A stretch of DNA of 14,135 nucleotides from an uncultured Bacteroidales bacterium. GTDB lineage: Bacteria; Bacteroidota; Bacteroidia; Bacteroidales; UBA932. Below, piece by piece: positions 1 through 8,469 of the stretch. The notes below the pieces were generated by a model. It was not told where the DNA came from. It saw only the letters and a program-made list of their open reading frames with translations, and did no database searches. Made by a program: the position numbers and the translations under genes. The DNA is taken from the NCBI GenBank assembly GCA_946549475.1, contig CAMNQO010000024.1, forward strand, positions 1 to 14,135. The letters are read 5' to 3'. Every line of letters begins with the position of its first letter. Within the stretch, counting starts at the first letter, position 1.

Positions 1-845
1 CCACGACGGCCGCCGGCATGACCAACAATACCGGCTCCGTGGCCCGACTCTACACCGACAACCTCAAGATGTTCCAGAACCAGACCAGCAACAGCCTGAC
101 AGGTTATCCCGTCCTGCCGGCCTGGGGCTATCGCGGTTTCAATGTTTCCAATCCGACGGTCACCACGATCAGCAACAATACCGACCAACTCTTCGGCATG
201 AGCGCCGGCTCCATCATCGAGTTTCTGGTCAACTACTGCGGATTCTATGACTGGGACGGCGACAACTGGACCGGCGATGTCAACGGCATCGTGGCGGAGT
301 TCTCCACCGCAGGTGTGTCCGGAAGCGAAGCGGCAGTCAGTTTCTCCATCGCGGGCGGCATGCTCAACCGCAGCAACGCCAACAACATCTCCTGGCAGAA
401 TGCCTACTCGTTCCCGGTGGACTGGGCGGTGGAATATGCGACCTCCGAGGACGGCTCTTCCTGGTCTTCCTGGAGCAAGGCGGTCAATGCGGCGACCGGC
501 CGGACGGACTTTGAACTGCGGGGCGTACCCTTTGCGGTGACGGATGCCAACAGTTATGCCTCCTTCCACGCGACCGCTACCGTCAGTCCGTTCTATACCA
601 ACATTGACAACGGTTTCGGCCTGACGCCTTACCGTTTCATCCTGCCTGCTTCCGTCCTGGGCAAAACCGGGGTGAAGGTGCGCCTGGTGCCGACCAGCCT
701 GCGGATGGCCACCTGGAATGTCGGTTCCGGCAACTGGTACAAGGGGCTGACCTACCGGGGAGAAAAGATTACCCCCGCGTTCGAGATTCCCAACAACCAC
801 AACGGGGCCATCTGTATAGAAGATCTTCTCATTCAATACAAGTAA
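1..845 (+). CDS. 3' end of a DUF5689-type surface lipoprotein (partial; C-terminal beta-sandwich domain)
   Basis: Only the C-terminal end is in the window. The frame is open from base 3 and ends with TAA at 843-845. The first in-window ATG (18) is internal: the paralogue at 5620-8466 continues upstream in the same way (TTAAG-M here, TWAAG-M there). The 275 residues from base 18 align without gaps to the last 275 residues of that protein, with 43 differences counted by eye (about 84% identity). The segment is rich in aromatic, Asn, Ser and Gly residues and ends in IEDLLIQYK. It looks like a secreted beta-sandwich (jelly-roll-like) module, of the kind that often binds carbohydrate. By analogy the missing N-terminus probably carries a lipobox, a BACON domain and DUF5689; this is inference. 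The transporter gene starts 3 bases after the stop, which suggests co-transcription. No catalytic motif was recognised. Confidence 0.87.
   Translation, partial: TTAAGMTNNTGSVARLYTDNLKMFQNQTSNSLTGYPVLPAWGYRGFNVSNPTVTTISNNTDQLFGMSAGSIIEFLVNYCGFYDWDGDNWTGDVNGIVAEFSTAGVSGSEAAVSFSIAGGMLNRSNANNISWQNAYSFPVDWAVEYATSEDGSSWSSWSKAVNAATGRTDFELRGVPFAVTDANSYASFHATATVSPFYTNIDNGFGLTPYRFILPASVLGKTGVKVRLVPTSLRMATWNVGSGNWYKGLTYRGEKITPAFEIPNNHNGAICIEDLLIQYK
1..845 (+). repeat. Duplicated 3' gene segment, copy A (pairs with 7639-8466)
   Basis: Bases 18-845 align without gaps to 7639-8466 (constant offset 7621), including the stop codon. Exact shared blocks include 282-322 (41 bases) and 336-388 (53 bases). The copies are in direct orientation, about 7.6 kb apart, and flank the SusC/SusD pair. 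Homology continues to the left edge of the window. This is a coding duplication, not a mobile element. Confidence 0.9.
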
Positions 846-848
846 TCT

Positions 849-3800
849 ATGAAGCGACTATTCCTTTCCATCCTGCTGCTTCTTCCGACAGTCCTCGTTT
901 CCGCGCAGGAGACGAAGGTTACCGGTCTGGTGCGTGATGAAAACGGCGACCCGCTCATCGGGGCGGGCGTGTTGATCACAGGCAGCAACCAGGGCGTCAT
1001 TACGGACGAAAACGGCCGGTACAGCATCCTCATCGATGCTTCTACGCGTATTCTGTCCTTTTCCTACATAGGCTATGCTACCCAGGACATCGCCGTCGGC
1101 GGCCGCAATGTCATCAATGTGGACCTGCTTCCCGATGCGACCAATGCCCTGAATGAAGTCGTCGTCATCGGCTATGGAACGACCAAGAAAGCCGACCTGA
1201 CCGGTTCCGTGGCGACAGTCAAGGTGCAGGATATCGTCCAGACGCCGACCTCTTCCATCGACCAGGCCTTGCAGGGCCGTATGGCGGGCGTGGACATTAT
1301 GAATACCTCCGGAGAGCCGGGAGCGACCACTTCCATCCGTATCCGGGGTACGCGCTCCATCAACGCCTCCAACGAGCCGCTCATCATCGTGGACGGCGTC
1401 CTGGATGCGGTACATGACATCGGCGAGATCAACTCTGCCGATGTGGAGTCCATCTCCGTGATGAAAGATGCCTCCTCTACGGCCATTTACGGGTCGCGTG
1501 GAGCCAACGGCGTCATCCTCATCACGACCAAAAAGGGGGTCACCAGCAAGCCGGCCATCACCGCCAAGGCGGAGTTCGGCGTGTCGATGCTGGCCCGTAC
1601 CTTGGATACGATGAACAAGGATGAATTTGTCCGCTACCTCAACGACTGGTATTTCTTCCGTTCCACCTCCCAGACGAGCGTACCGACCTTCGATCCGGCC
1701 AACTACACCAACGATACGAACTGGGTCAAGGAGATTACCCGCGTGGCTCCTTATCAGAATTACAACCTCTCGGTCAGCGGCAAGGCGGGCGGCGCTTTCA
1801 CTTATTTTGCCGCCCTTTCCTACAACGACACCCGGGGCATCGTGGACGGCAGCGGCATGAACCGTGTCACCGCCCGTCTCAACCTCAACTACGAGTTCAA
1901 TCCCAAGTTCAGCATCGGCGCCAAACTCAATTACACCTTCCGAGGAGAAGACCTGAACAAGGCCAATATCGGCGGTACGAATTTCTGGGACGGTGCCGTC
2001 TATCTGTCCCCGATCATCGGTCCCAAAGATACGACCAACCCGTTGTATGAGAATGGTACTTCCATCAATACGCCGCGCGCCAACATCGATATGATTACCA
2101 ACCGCCGCGAGATGCACACCAACACCGATGTCATCGAACTGGTGTACAAGCCCGTCACCGGCCTGGCCATCAAAAGCCAGAACTCCTATATGTTCTATCA
2201 GCGCCACGACTACCGTTTCTGGCCCAGTTACCTGCCCCGCCGCGTCGAAGGGGAAGGCTCGGATGCGTACCGCTACGAAGGGAACGCCGTCAAGTGGACG
2301 ACTGAGAATACAATCACTTACGGCAAGAAATTCCGTGGCGGTCACAATTTCGACGCCCTGCTGGGGTACTCCGCTTCCTCCAATGTGATGAACTATTTCT
2401 CCCTCAAGGCGGAAGGACTGCTGACCGATGACCTGACCTGGAACAATATGGCCGGCATCACCAGCAAAGAAAACTACACCGCCTCGACCAGTTCGGAAAA
2501 GGTGGTCAAGCAGTCCGTCTTTGCCCGTGTCAACTACAATTACAAGAGCCGTTACTACCTGACGCTGACCGGGCGTTTCGACGGCTCTTCCAACTTTGCC
2601 GCCAACAACAAATGGGGATTCTTCCCCTCGATGGCTTTCAAATGGGCCGTCAAGCAGGAAAACTTCATGAAGCGGGTCAAGTGGATCGACGATCTGTCCC
2701 TGCGCCTGAGCGCCGGCCGCACCGGCAACGACGCCATTCCGTATTACCGCTCCCTGCAAGCTTATTCCACCTATACCAACAGTTATCTTTTCGACGGAAC
2801 GCAGGGCGCTTCCATCCTTCCCGACCGGGTCGCCAACCCCAACCTGACCTGGGAAAAGACCCTTTTGTTCAATGGTGCGGTGGACTTTACGGTACTCAAG
2901 GGACGCCTGGGCGTCACCCTCGAAGCCTACCATTCCCGTACCAACGACCTGCTCCTGTATCTCCAGACCATCCAGAGCACCGGTTTCCTCAACCGCCTGA
3001 CCAACCTCGGCGAGACGACCAACACCGGCGTCGAACTGACTTTGGACGGCAAAATCTTCGACACCAAATTCTTCTACTGGACTTCGCAACTCACCATCTC
3101 CCACAACAAGCAGATGGTCGTGGACATCGGCCAGGAGGACTATGTGGCCGTTCTCAACAGTCCCGGCAACAACTCCTTCATGATGTATGGCTACCGGGCA
3201 GGCTATCCGCTGAACTCTCTCTGGGGCTTCCAGTATGCGGGTGTCTGGCACAAAGAGGAAGAGTTTGAACGCAACAAATATACCAGGACCTATATCTCGA
3301 ACACCACCAGCAACGACCCCAAGGCGGTACTCGGTTATCCCCGTTACATAGACCAGAACCACGACGGTATCATGTCCGACCAGGACCTGATCTACCTGGG
3401 CAACTCCGATCCCGTTCTCTACGGAGGCTGGCAGAACACCTTCGGTATCGGCAACTTCACCCTCGGCTTTTTCTTCACCTATTCGCTGGGCGGCAAAATC
3501 TACAACTACGCCGAACTTTCGATGTCCGGTACCTATTCGGCCAACCAGTACCGTTATATGCTCAATGCCTGGCACCCCATCCGCAATCCGGAGTCCGACC
3601 TGCCCCGCGCCGGTACGGAGGCGAGGATGTCTCCCTCCAGTCTCCAGGTGCATGATGCCACTTATCTCCGCCTGAAGAGCGCGAACCTCAGTTACAAGTT
3701 CGATTTCAGCCGCAAGTCCCGTTTTGTCCGGGACCTGACGCTCGGCGTGTCCGCGACCAACCTGTTCCTCATTACGGAGTACAACGGTTTTGACCCGGAT

Positions 3801-3899
3801 GTTTCCACCAACAGCAGCGATGCGACCTTGCGCCGCGTGGATATGGGTGCATACCCGCAGTCCCGCATGGTTGTCCTGAGCGCTCAGATCCGTTTCTAA
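849..3899 (+). CDS. SusC/RagA-family TonB-linked outer-membrane transporter
   Basis: A 1016-residue outer-membrane beta-barrel that, with its SusD partner, should import a bound oligomer using TonB/ExbBD energy. Residues 1-19 form a signal peptide with likely cleavage after VSA (SPase I). Residues about 22-100 are the carboxypeptidase-D regulatory-like N-terminal extension (VTGLVRDENGDPLIGAGVLI). The family hallmark NEVVVIGYGT follows, then the plug domain with PLIIVDGVLD, VESISVMKDASSTAIYGSRG and ANGVILITTKKG. The rest is barrel, ending in the expected terminal Phe (AQIRF). Length is normal for the family. No N-terminal STN domain is seen, so direct control of an anti-sigma factor is not suggested. 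It is followed after 17 bases by the SusD gene, the standard order. The substrate cannot be read from sequence. ATG 849 is chosen because it directly precedes the signal peptide. Confidence 0.97.
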   Translation: MKRLFLSILLLLPTVLVSAQETKVTGLVRDENGDPLIGAGVLITGSNQGVITDENGRYSILIDASTRILSFSYIGYATQDIAVGGRNVINVDLLPDATNALNEVVVIGYGTTKKADLTGSVATVKVQDIVQTPTSSIDQALQGRMAGVDIMNTSGEPGATTSIRIRGTRSINASNEPLIIVDGVLDAVHDIGEINSADVESISVMKDASSTAIYGSRGANGVILITTKKGVTSKPAITAKAEFGVSMLARTLDTMNKDEFVRYLNDWYFFRSTSQTSVPTFDPANYTNDTNWVKEITRVAPYQNYNLSVSGKAGGAFTYFAALSYNDTRGIVDGSGMNRVTARLNLNYEFNPKFSIGAKLNYTFRGEDLNKANIGGTNFWDGAVYLSPIIGPKDTTNPLYENGTSINTPRANIDMITNRREMHTNTDVIELVYKPVTGLAIKSQNSYMFYQRHDYRFWPSYLPRRVEGEGSDAYRYEGNAVKWTTENTITYGKKFRGGHNFDALLGYSASSNVMNYFSLKAEGLLTDDLTWNNMAGITSKENYTASTSSEKVVKQSVFARVNYNYKSRYYLTLTGRFDGSSNFAANNKWGFFPSMAFKWAVKQENFMKRVKWIDDLSLRLSAGRTGNDAIPYYRSLQAYSTYTNSYLFDGTQGASILPDRVANPNLTWEKTLLFNGAVDFTVLKGRLGVTLEAYHSRTNDLLLYLQTIQSTGFLNRLTNLGETTNTGVELTLDGKIFDTKFFYWTSQLTISHNKQMVVDIGQEDYVAVLNSPGNNSFMMYGYRAGYPLNSLWGFQYAGVWHKEEEFERNKYTRTYISNTTSNDPKAVLGYPRYIDQNHDGIMSDQDLIYLGNSDPVLYGGWQNTFGIGNFTLGFFFTYSLGGKIYNYAELSMSGTYSANQYRYMLNAWHPIRNPESDLPRAGTEARMSPSSLQVHDATYLRLKSANLSYKFDFSRKSRFVRDLTLGVSATNLFLITEYNGFDPDVSTNSSDATLRRVDMGAYPQSRMVVLSAQIRF

Positions 3900-3903
3900 A
3901 AAA

Positions 3904-3908
3904 GGAGG
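3904..3908 (+). promoter_or_regulatory. Strong Shine-Dalgarno site of the SusD-like gene
   Basis: AAAGGAGG (3901-3908) ends 8 bases before ATG 3917, a near-perfect anti-SD match at good spacing. Bacteroidota generally make little use of SD pairing, and none of the other six junctions here has such a motif. It supports start 3917 and may raise SusD translation relative to SusC. Confidence 0.7.
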
Positions 3909-3916
3909 ACCCGATT

Positions 3917-5599
3917 ATGAAAAATTATATCTTTTCGGCCATGACGGCGCTCCTGATACTCAGCGCCTGTTCCCTGGAGGAAAAACCGACCTCGTTCGTC
4001 AACCGTACCAATTACTATGGCAACGAGACGCAGTGCATCGCCGCGCTCAACGGCTGTTATCTGCCGATGGCCTCCATCTATGTTCCCAACTATATGCTGG
4101 CGGTCGAGGCCTGCACCGACATCTGGTACAGCCGTTCCACAACCGTGGACGCCTGTCTCGACGTGACTCCGGCCAAGCCGCAGATGGGGGCGACCATCTG
4201 GCGTCAGGGCTATCTCGGCGTGATGCGCTGCAACGAATGTATCGAGTGCATCGCTGCCGCGAACATACCCGCAGCGCAGAAAGAACCGCTCGTGGCCGAG
4301 GCCCGGGTGCTCCGTGCCCTCTATTATTACAACCTGACCTGTTTTTTCGGCGGTGTCCCTTATTATAAGGAGATGGTGGCCGATGACGACGCCTTGCTGC
4401 GCATCCGCCGCCTGCCCCGGACCGACCCCCGGGAAATCCGGGAAGACCTCTACTACGACATCCGGGACCTGGCTTTGCCGTATTTCACGGAAGAGAACGG
4501 ACGGAAAGTGCGTGCCAGCGAAGCCAAGAGCCAGCGCGTGGGTTATGCCCTCGGCCTGATGCTGATGGCCAAGATGGCGCTCTGGAACGAGGACTGGGAT
4601 CTGGCGCTCGCTCCGCTCAAGCAGTTGGAAGCCCTCTACGGAGAATTGACCGAAGAGCGCTATCCCCTAGAGCAGACGATGTGGCGCTACAAGAATACGA
4701 TGGAGAGCATCCTTGAAATCCAGCACGACTGGAGCAAGACCGGTGTGCAGTTTGCCGGATCCGTCGCCAATATCATGACCCCGCCCAACGCCCCTTCTCC
4801 CGACAATCCCAATCTGCGTCTGTTCGACGGCATCGCCCTGCCCGAACTGGGCAACGAGGTCACCAGTTGGAGTGCGCTTGTCGCCAACAATATCTACGGC
4901 ATCTTCCGTCCCGCCACGGGAACGACCAAGACCGAGAATACCTCTTTTCAGAGCGCGATGCTCAATCCGCTTCCGCTGACTTACTCCGACGAGTATGATA
5001 CCGAAGACGGCCGCTATTATACCCGGCTCGACATGGATGCCATCGCGGCCGGGGAAATCCGCGGACAGAAGATCGACCGCCGGGTGTACTACACCCTCGG
5101 GCTGGGCAATTACTCCACCGGCGCGACCTTCGAGACATCCAAACGCTACGGTGTCGGCTGGGCCGGACCGAAGTTCTGGTGCCCCGGAGAGGTGCAGACC
5201 TACGACAGCAACAACTACAAGATTTTCCGCTATGCCGACGCCGTCCTGATGATGGCCGAGTGCTATATCGGCCTGGAAAATGCGGACGAGGCCCTGCGCT
5301 ACATCAACATGGTCCGGACCCGCGCCGGAGCCGCGCCGGAGACCAACTTTACCGGTTTTGAGGCCCTGACAGCCCTGCTGCGCTGCGAGCGGGCCCGCGA
5401 ACTGGGCGGCGAGTTCCAGCGCAAGTTCGACCTGGTCCGCTGGGGCGTCTGGTACGAGCAGACGCACGACAATACCAACAATGCCACCCTGCGCAACAGG
5501 ATGAAACGCTGCCACCGCTACTATCCCATTCCGGATGTCCAGTGCGCGCTGTCGGGCCGGGTGCTCACCAATGACGAGTATGTCGCCGAAGGTATGTAA
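3917..5599 (+). CDS. SusD/RagB-family surface nutrient-binding lipoprotein
   Basis: A 560-residue surface lipoprotein expected to cap the SusC barrel and capture ligand. The signal peptide ends in lipobox LSAC with lipidated Cys18. The following SLEEK is acidic, as expected of Bacteroidota surface-export signals. SusD hallmarks are visible: the segment EARVLRALYYYNL followed by FGGVPYY; TPR-like helices around AKMALWNEDWDLALAPLKQL; the C-terminal FRYADAVLMMAECYIGLENA and LRYINMVRTRAG; the helix RCERARELGGEFQRKFDLVRWG; and the ending YYPIPDVQCALSG. Length is typical. An oddity is the cysteine content of the N-terminal half (Cys40, Cys47 and the run Cys105-x2-Cys108-x2-Cys111). It sits 17 bases after the SusC-like gene and 20 before the next lipoprotein gene. 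The ligand is unknown. Confidence 0.96.
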   Translation: MKNYIFSAMTALLILSACSLEEKPTSFVNRTNYYGNETQCIAALNGCYLPMASIYVPNYMLAVEACTDIWYSRSTTVDACLDVTPAKPQMGATIWRQGYLGVMRCNECIECIAAANIPAAQKEPLVAEARVLRALYYYNLTCFFGGVPYYKEMVADDDALLRIRRLPRTDPREIREDLYYDIRDLALPYFTEENGRKVRASEAKSQRVGYALGLMLMAKMALWNEDWDLALAPLKQLEALYGELTEERYPLEQTMWRYKNTMESILEIQHDWSKTGVQFAGSVANIMTPPNAPSPDNPNLRLFDGIALPELGNEVTSWSALVANNIYGIFRPATGTTKTENTSFQSAMLNPLPLTYSDEYDTEDGRYYTRLDMDAIAAGEIRGQKIDRRVYYTLGLGNYSTGATFETSKRYGVGWAGPKFWCPGEVQTYDSNNYKIFRYADAVLMMAECYIGLENADEALRYINMVRTRAGAAPETNFTGFEALTALLRCERARELGGEFQRKFDLVRWGVWYEQTHDNTNNATLRNRMKRCHRYYPIPDVQCALSGRVLTNDEYVAEGM

Positions 5600-5619
5600 T
5601 CCATCATGATGACAAAGAT

Positions 5620-8466
5620 ATGAAAAGATATTTTGTACCCCTTCTTGCCGTGCTGACCATCCTTGTCGGCTGTCAGCAGCGATTTGAGGAAAAATGGGAC
5701 CTGGCGCTTGACCGCGAGGCCGTCGTCGTGCCAGCAGGCACGGACCGGATTCCGCTGACCATCTATTGCTCCGGCGACTGGACCGTGCGTTTTACGACCG
5801 GTGGCGAATGGGCTTCCCTCGACCGGACCTCCGGCAGCGGCGTGACGACCATCCACATCCTGTTCTCGGTCAATCCCGGCCTGTCCCGGACGGCGGAACT
5901 GGAAGTGCGTTCCGCTGACAAGGTCAAGACGGTGAGCATCACCCAGCGGCCCGGCGTCAAATTGCCCCAACTCTTATTCGAGAAGTCCCAAGTGGCGCTT
6001 CCGGGAGGTTCCTTTACCCGCAGGAGCGCCGTCGATACCAACATTCCCGAGGACTATTTTGACGAAGGAGCCGTCCGTGTCAATTATACGGAAGGCGGGG
6101 AAGGATGGCTGACAGGCCTGAGTTTCGTCCGCACGGAAGAGCCTTCCCCGGAGAGTGCCGGCCTTCCCGACGGCGTCCGCTGCTACCTCGCCTGGACGGC
6201 GCAGGCCAACCCGACGGGAGCCGTCCGCAAGGCCTGGCTGGTCGTTTCGACCCGCAGGAGTGACATCGAGGTCTATAAGGATTCCGTCCTTGTCACGCAG
6301 GATTTCACGGCTCCTTACATCAGTGTCGCCGTGACATCGGACCTTGTGCCCCGGGACGGTGCCCAGCGCAGTTGGCGCGTCGATACGAATCTGGGCGACG
6401 CCCTCGAAGACCTTGTCGTCAGTGTCAGTTACAGCGGCCCGGCCACCGGATTCATTGAGGATCTTTCCTATGAAAACGGGCTCATCAACTATACCGTTCC
6501 GGCCAATACCTCCCTGGCCCGGCGTTATGCTACGGTCAAACTCAGTTGCCGGGATGCTGCGCAGGCGGAGATTGCCGCCAGCATCGCCGTCGAACAGAAG
6601 ATGGAAGTGTCCAAACTGGTCAAGATGGCCGATGTCCGTACAAAATTCCCCTCGGGCGGAGTCTGGCGCGATGAACTCGGCGATGAGAGTTATATCGAAG
6701 GCCTGATTATCGGCGGCGGCAATCCCAATATGGACCACAACCTTCAGTACGGTACGACCGTAGACGGTTATGAGGTGACGGCCATCGACACCTCCGCGAC
6801 CGGAGCGGCCCCCAATGCCAACAATATCTACACGACGGAGAACGACCGTACCAATTATATCGAAGATCTGGACGGCTCCAGCGGTTTCCGGCTTAAGTTC
6901 GGCCGCCCGCTCGACAACTCGGTCAACCGAGGCGACCGCACCCGTATCTATCTGGACGGCGTGAAGGTGATTTTCGAGAGCGATCCTGACCGTTTCACCC
7001 TTGGTGACGTCAAACGGATGGATGTCATCTCGCGGAACCAGAGCATCCCGGTCAAGAACCGTACCGTCGCCACCCTTTCCGACAGTGATGTCTATACCTG
7101 GGTCACCCTCTCCGATATGGAGTTCCAGACCAAACGGGGATCCTATGCTAATGTCCGTGAGTACGATGCCATCGACAATCCCGTCAATGACGGTCTGACG
7201 GTCGGTGTCAACCAGGCCCGCAAAGCCAAGGACGGAGCGGTAAACCTGCTCTTCGACAAGGAGAACAAGGGCATCTATATGCTCGTCAACATGAACTGCG
7301 AATGGCGCTGGGACGCATCGGCCAAGATGCGCAAGCAGGTGCCGCAGGGGACGGGGAGCCTGTCCGGCATCATCGTCCATCAGGTTATGGAGCGCTGGAG
7401 CGACCATATCGGACGCTACAGCATCCGCCCCGTCGATGAGAGCGACATCGCCATTTCTTCTTCCGCGTCTTCCAACTGGAAAGATCTGGTCGAATGGACC
7501 TTCACCAAGAAGACCTGGAGTGTCGGACAATATTCCTGGAATACGGCGACTTCCGCAGTTGGCGGCTATATCTCGACCGGCAAATATACCGATGCGCAGG
7601 TAGTCCGGGAAGAACTCAATGCTACCTGGGCGGCCGGCATGACCAACAACACCGGCGCCGTAGCCAGACTCTATACCGACAACCTCAAGATGTATCAGAA
7701 TCAGACCGGCAATTCCACAACCGGTTATCCGGTCATTCCCGCCTGGGGCTATCGCGGCTTGAATGTGTCCGACTATGCGACGACCACCATCGCCAACAAT
7801 GTGGATCAGGGCTTCGGCATGAGCGCCGGCTCCATCATCGAATTTCTGGTCAATCCGGCCGGATTCTACGAATGGAACAGCGGTTCCTGGACCGGCGGCG
7901 TGAACGGCATCGTGGCGGAGTTCTCCACCGCAGGTGTGTCCGGCGGCGAGGCGGCCGTCAGTTTCTCCATCGCGGGCGGCATGCTCAACCGCAGCAACGC
8001 CAACAACATTTCCTGGCAGAACGCCTATTCCTTCCCGGTGGACTGGGCGGTGGAATACGCGACCTCTGACGACGGTTCTTCCTGGTCTTCCTGGACCAAG
8101 GCGGTCAATGCCGCTACCGGCCGGACCGGCTTTGAGTTGCGCCCTGTTCCCTTCGCCGTCACTTCGGTCAACAGTTATGTCTCCTTCCATGCGACTGCGG
8201 CCGTCAGTCCGTTCTATACCAACATCGACAACGGCTTCGGCCTGACTCCCTATCGTTTCATCCTGCCTTCCTCCATCCTGGGCAAGACCAAGGTGAAGGT
8301 GCGTCTGGTGCCGACGAGCCTGCGGATGGCCGCCTGGAATGTCGGATCGGGCAACTGGTACAAGGGCCTGTGTTACAGAAATGAAAAAATTACCGAGACA
8401 TTCGAGATTCCGATGCCGTGCAATACGGCCATCTGCATCGAAGATGTCCTCATCCAGTACAAATAG
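5620..8466 (+). CDS. Surface lipoprotein: BACON + Ig-like repeats + DUF5689 + C-terminal beta-sandwich
   Basis: A 948-residue lipoprotein with lipobox LVGC (Cys18), encoded at the position after SusD where surface glycan-binding proteins usually lie. Residues about 30-111 are a BACON domain (DWTVRF, VNPGLSRTAELEV, VSITQRPG). Residues 112-228 and 230-333 look like two further BACON/Ig-like beta-domains, each with a DTNI or DTNL motif near its start. Residues about 335-612 are DUF5689: SYIEGLIIGGG, then a long insert, NDRTNYIEDLDGSSGFRLKF, GIYMLVNMNCEWRW and GRYSIRPVDESDI. Residues 620-948 form the C-terminal beta-sandwich, nearly the same as gene 1. No catalytic residues were recognised; a binding role is inferred. 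ATG 5620 opens the signal peptide. ATGs at 5606 and 5609 are in another frame and reach a stop at 5621-5623. Confidence 0.92.
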   Translation: MKRYFVPLLAVLTILVGCQQRFEEKWDLALDREAVVVPAGTDRIPLTIYCSGDWTVRFTTGGEWASLDRTSGSGVTTIHILFSVNPGLSRTAELEVRSADKVKTVSITQRPGVKLPQLLFEKSQVALPGGSFTRRSAVDTNIPEDYFDEGAVRVNYTEGGEGWLTGLSFVRTEEPSPESAGLPDGVRCYLAWTAQANPTGAVRKAWLVVSTRRSDIEVYKDSVLVTQDFTAPYISVAVTSDLVPRDGAQRSWRVDTNLGDALEDLVVSVSYSGPATGFIEDLSYENGLINYTVPANTSLARRYATVKLSCRDAAQAEIAASIAVEQKMEVSKLVKMADVRTKFPSGGVWRDELGDESYIEGLIIGGGNPNMDHNLQYGTTVDGYEVTAIDTSATGAAPNANNIYTTENDRTNYIEDLDGSSGFRLKFGRPLDNSVNRGDRTRIYLDGVKVIFESDPDRFTLGDVKRMDVISRNQSIPVKNRTVATLSDSDVYTWVTLSDMEFQTKRGSYANVREYDAIDNPVNDGLTVGVNQARKAKDGAVNLLFDKENKGIYMLVNMNCEWRWDASAKMRKQVPQGTGSLSGIIVHQVMERWSDHIGRYSIRPVDESDIAISSSASSNWKDLVEWTFTKKTWSVGQYSWNTATSAVGGYISTGKYTDAQVVREELNATWAAGMTNNTGAVARLYTDNLKMYQNQTGNSTTGYPVIPAWGYRGLNVSDYATTTIANNVDQGFGMSAGSIIEFLVNPAGFYEWNSGSWTGGVNGIVAEFSTAGVSGGEAAVSFSIAGGMLNRSNANNISWQNAYSFPVDWAVEYATSDDGSSWSSWTKAVNAATGRTGFELRPVPFAVTSVNSYVSFHATAAVSPFYTNIDNGFGLTPYRFILPSSILGKTKVKVRLVPTSLRMAAWNVGSGNWYKGLCYRNEKITETFEIPMPCNTAICIEDVLIQYK
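7639..8466 (+). repeat. Duplicated 3' gene segment, copy B (pairs with 18-845)
   Basis: This is the second copy of the direct coding repeat. The exact blocks fall at 7903-7943 and 7957-8009. Identity at third codon positions inside these blocks suggests recent duplication or gene conversion, since older paralogues would have drifted at silent sites. Confidence 0.9.
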
Positions 8467-8469
8467 ATT

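Noticed and set aside
2612..3268. 218-codon plus-strand frame inside the SusC-like gene
   Set aside because: Overlaps a well-supported SusC barrel in another frame and has low-complexity Arg/Pro/Gln-rich composition typical of frame-shifted GC-rich coding DNA.
858..3653. Very long minus-strand open frame (931 codons) opposite the SusC-like gene, with similar ones opposite genes 4, 5, 6 and 7
   Set aside because: All are in exact codon register with the sense genes, so antisense stops could arise only from sense codons TTA, CTA or TCA, which this genome avoids. The translations lack signal peptides and domain logic. They are codon-bias shadows.
849..3899. Reading the TonB-dependent transporter as an iron-siderophore receptor
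   Set aside because: The N-terminal carboxypeptidase-regulatory-like domain, the VVVIGYGT and GSRGANGVILITTKKG motifs, and the adjacent SusD gene place it in the SusC/RagA family.
5606..5623. Five-codon mini-frame (ATGATG...TGA) whose stop overlaps the start of gene 4
   Set aside because: Every Met-Lys start gives ATGA, so the overlap is automatic, and such a short frame is likely by chance. Not supported as a leader peptide.
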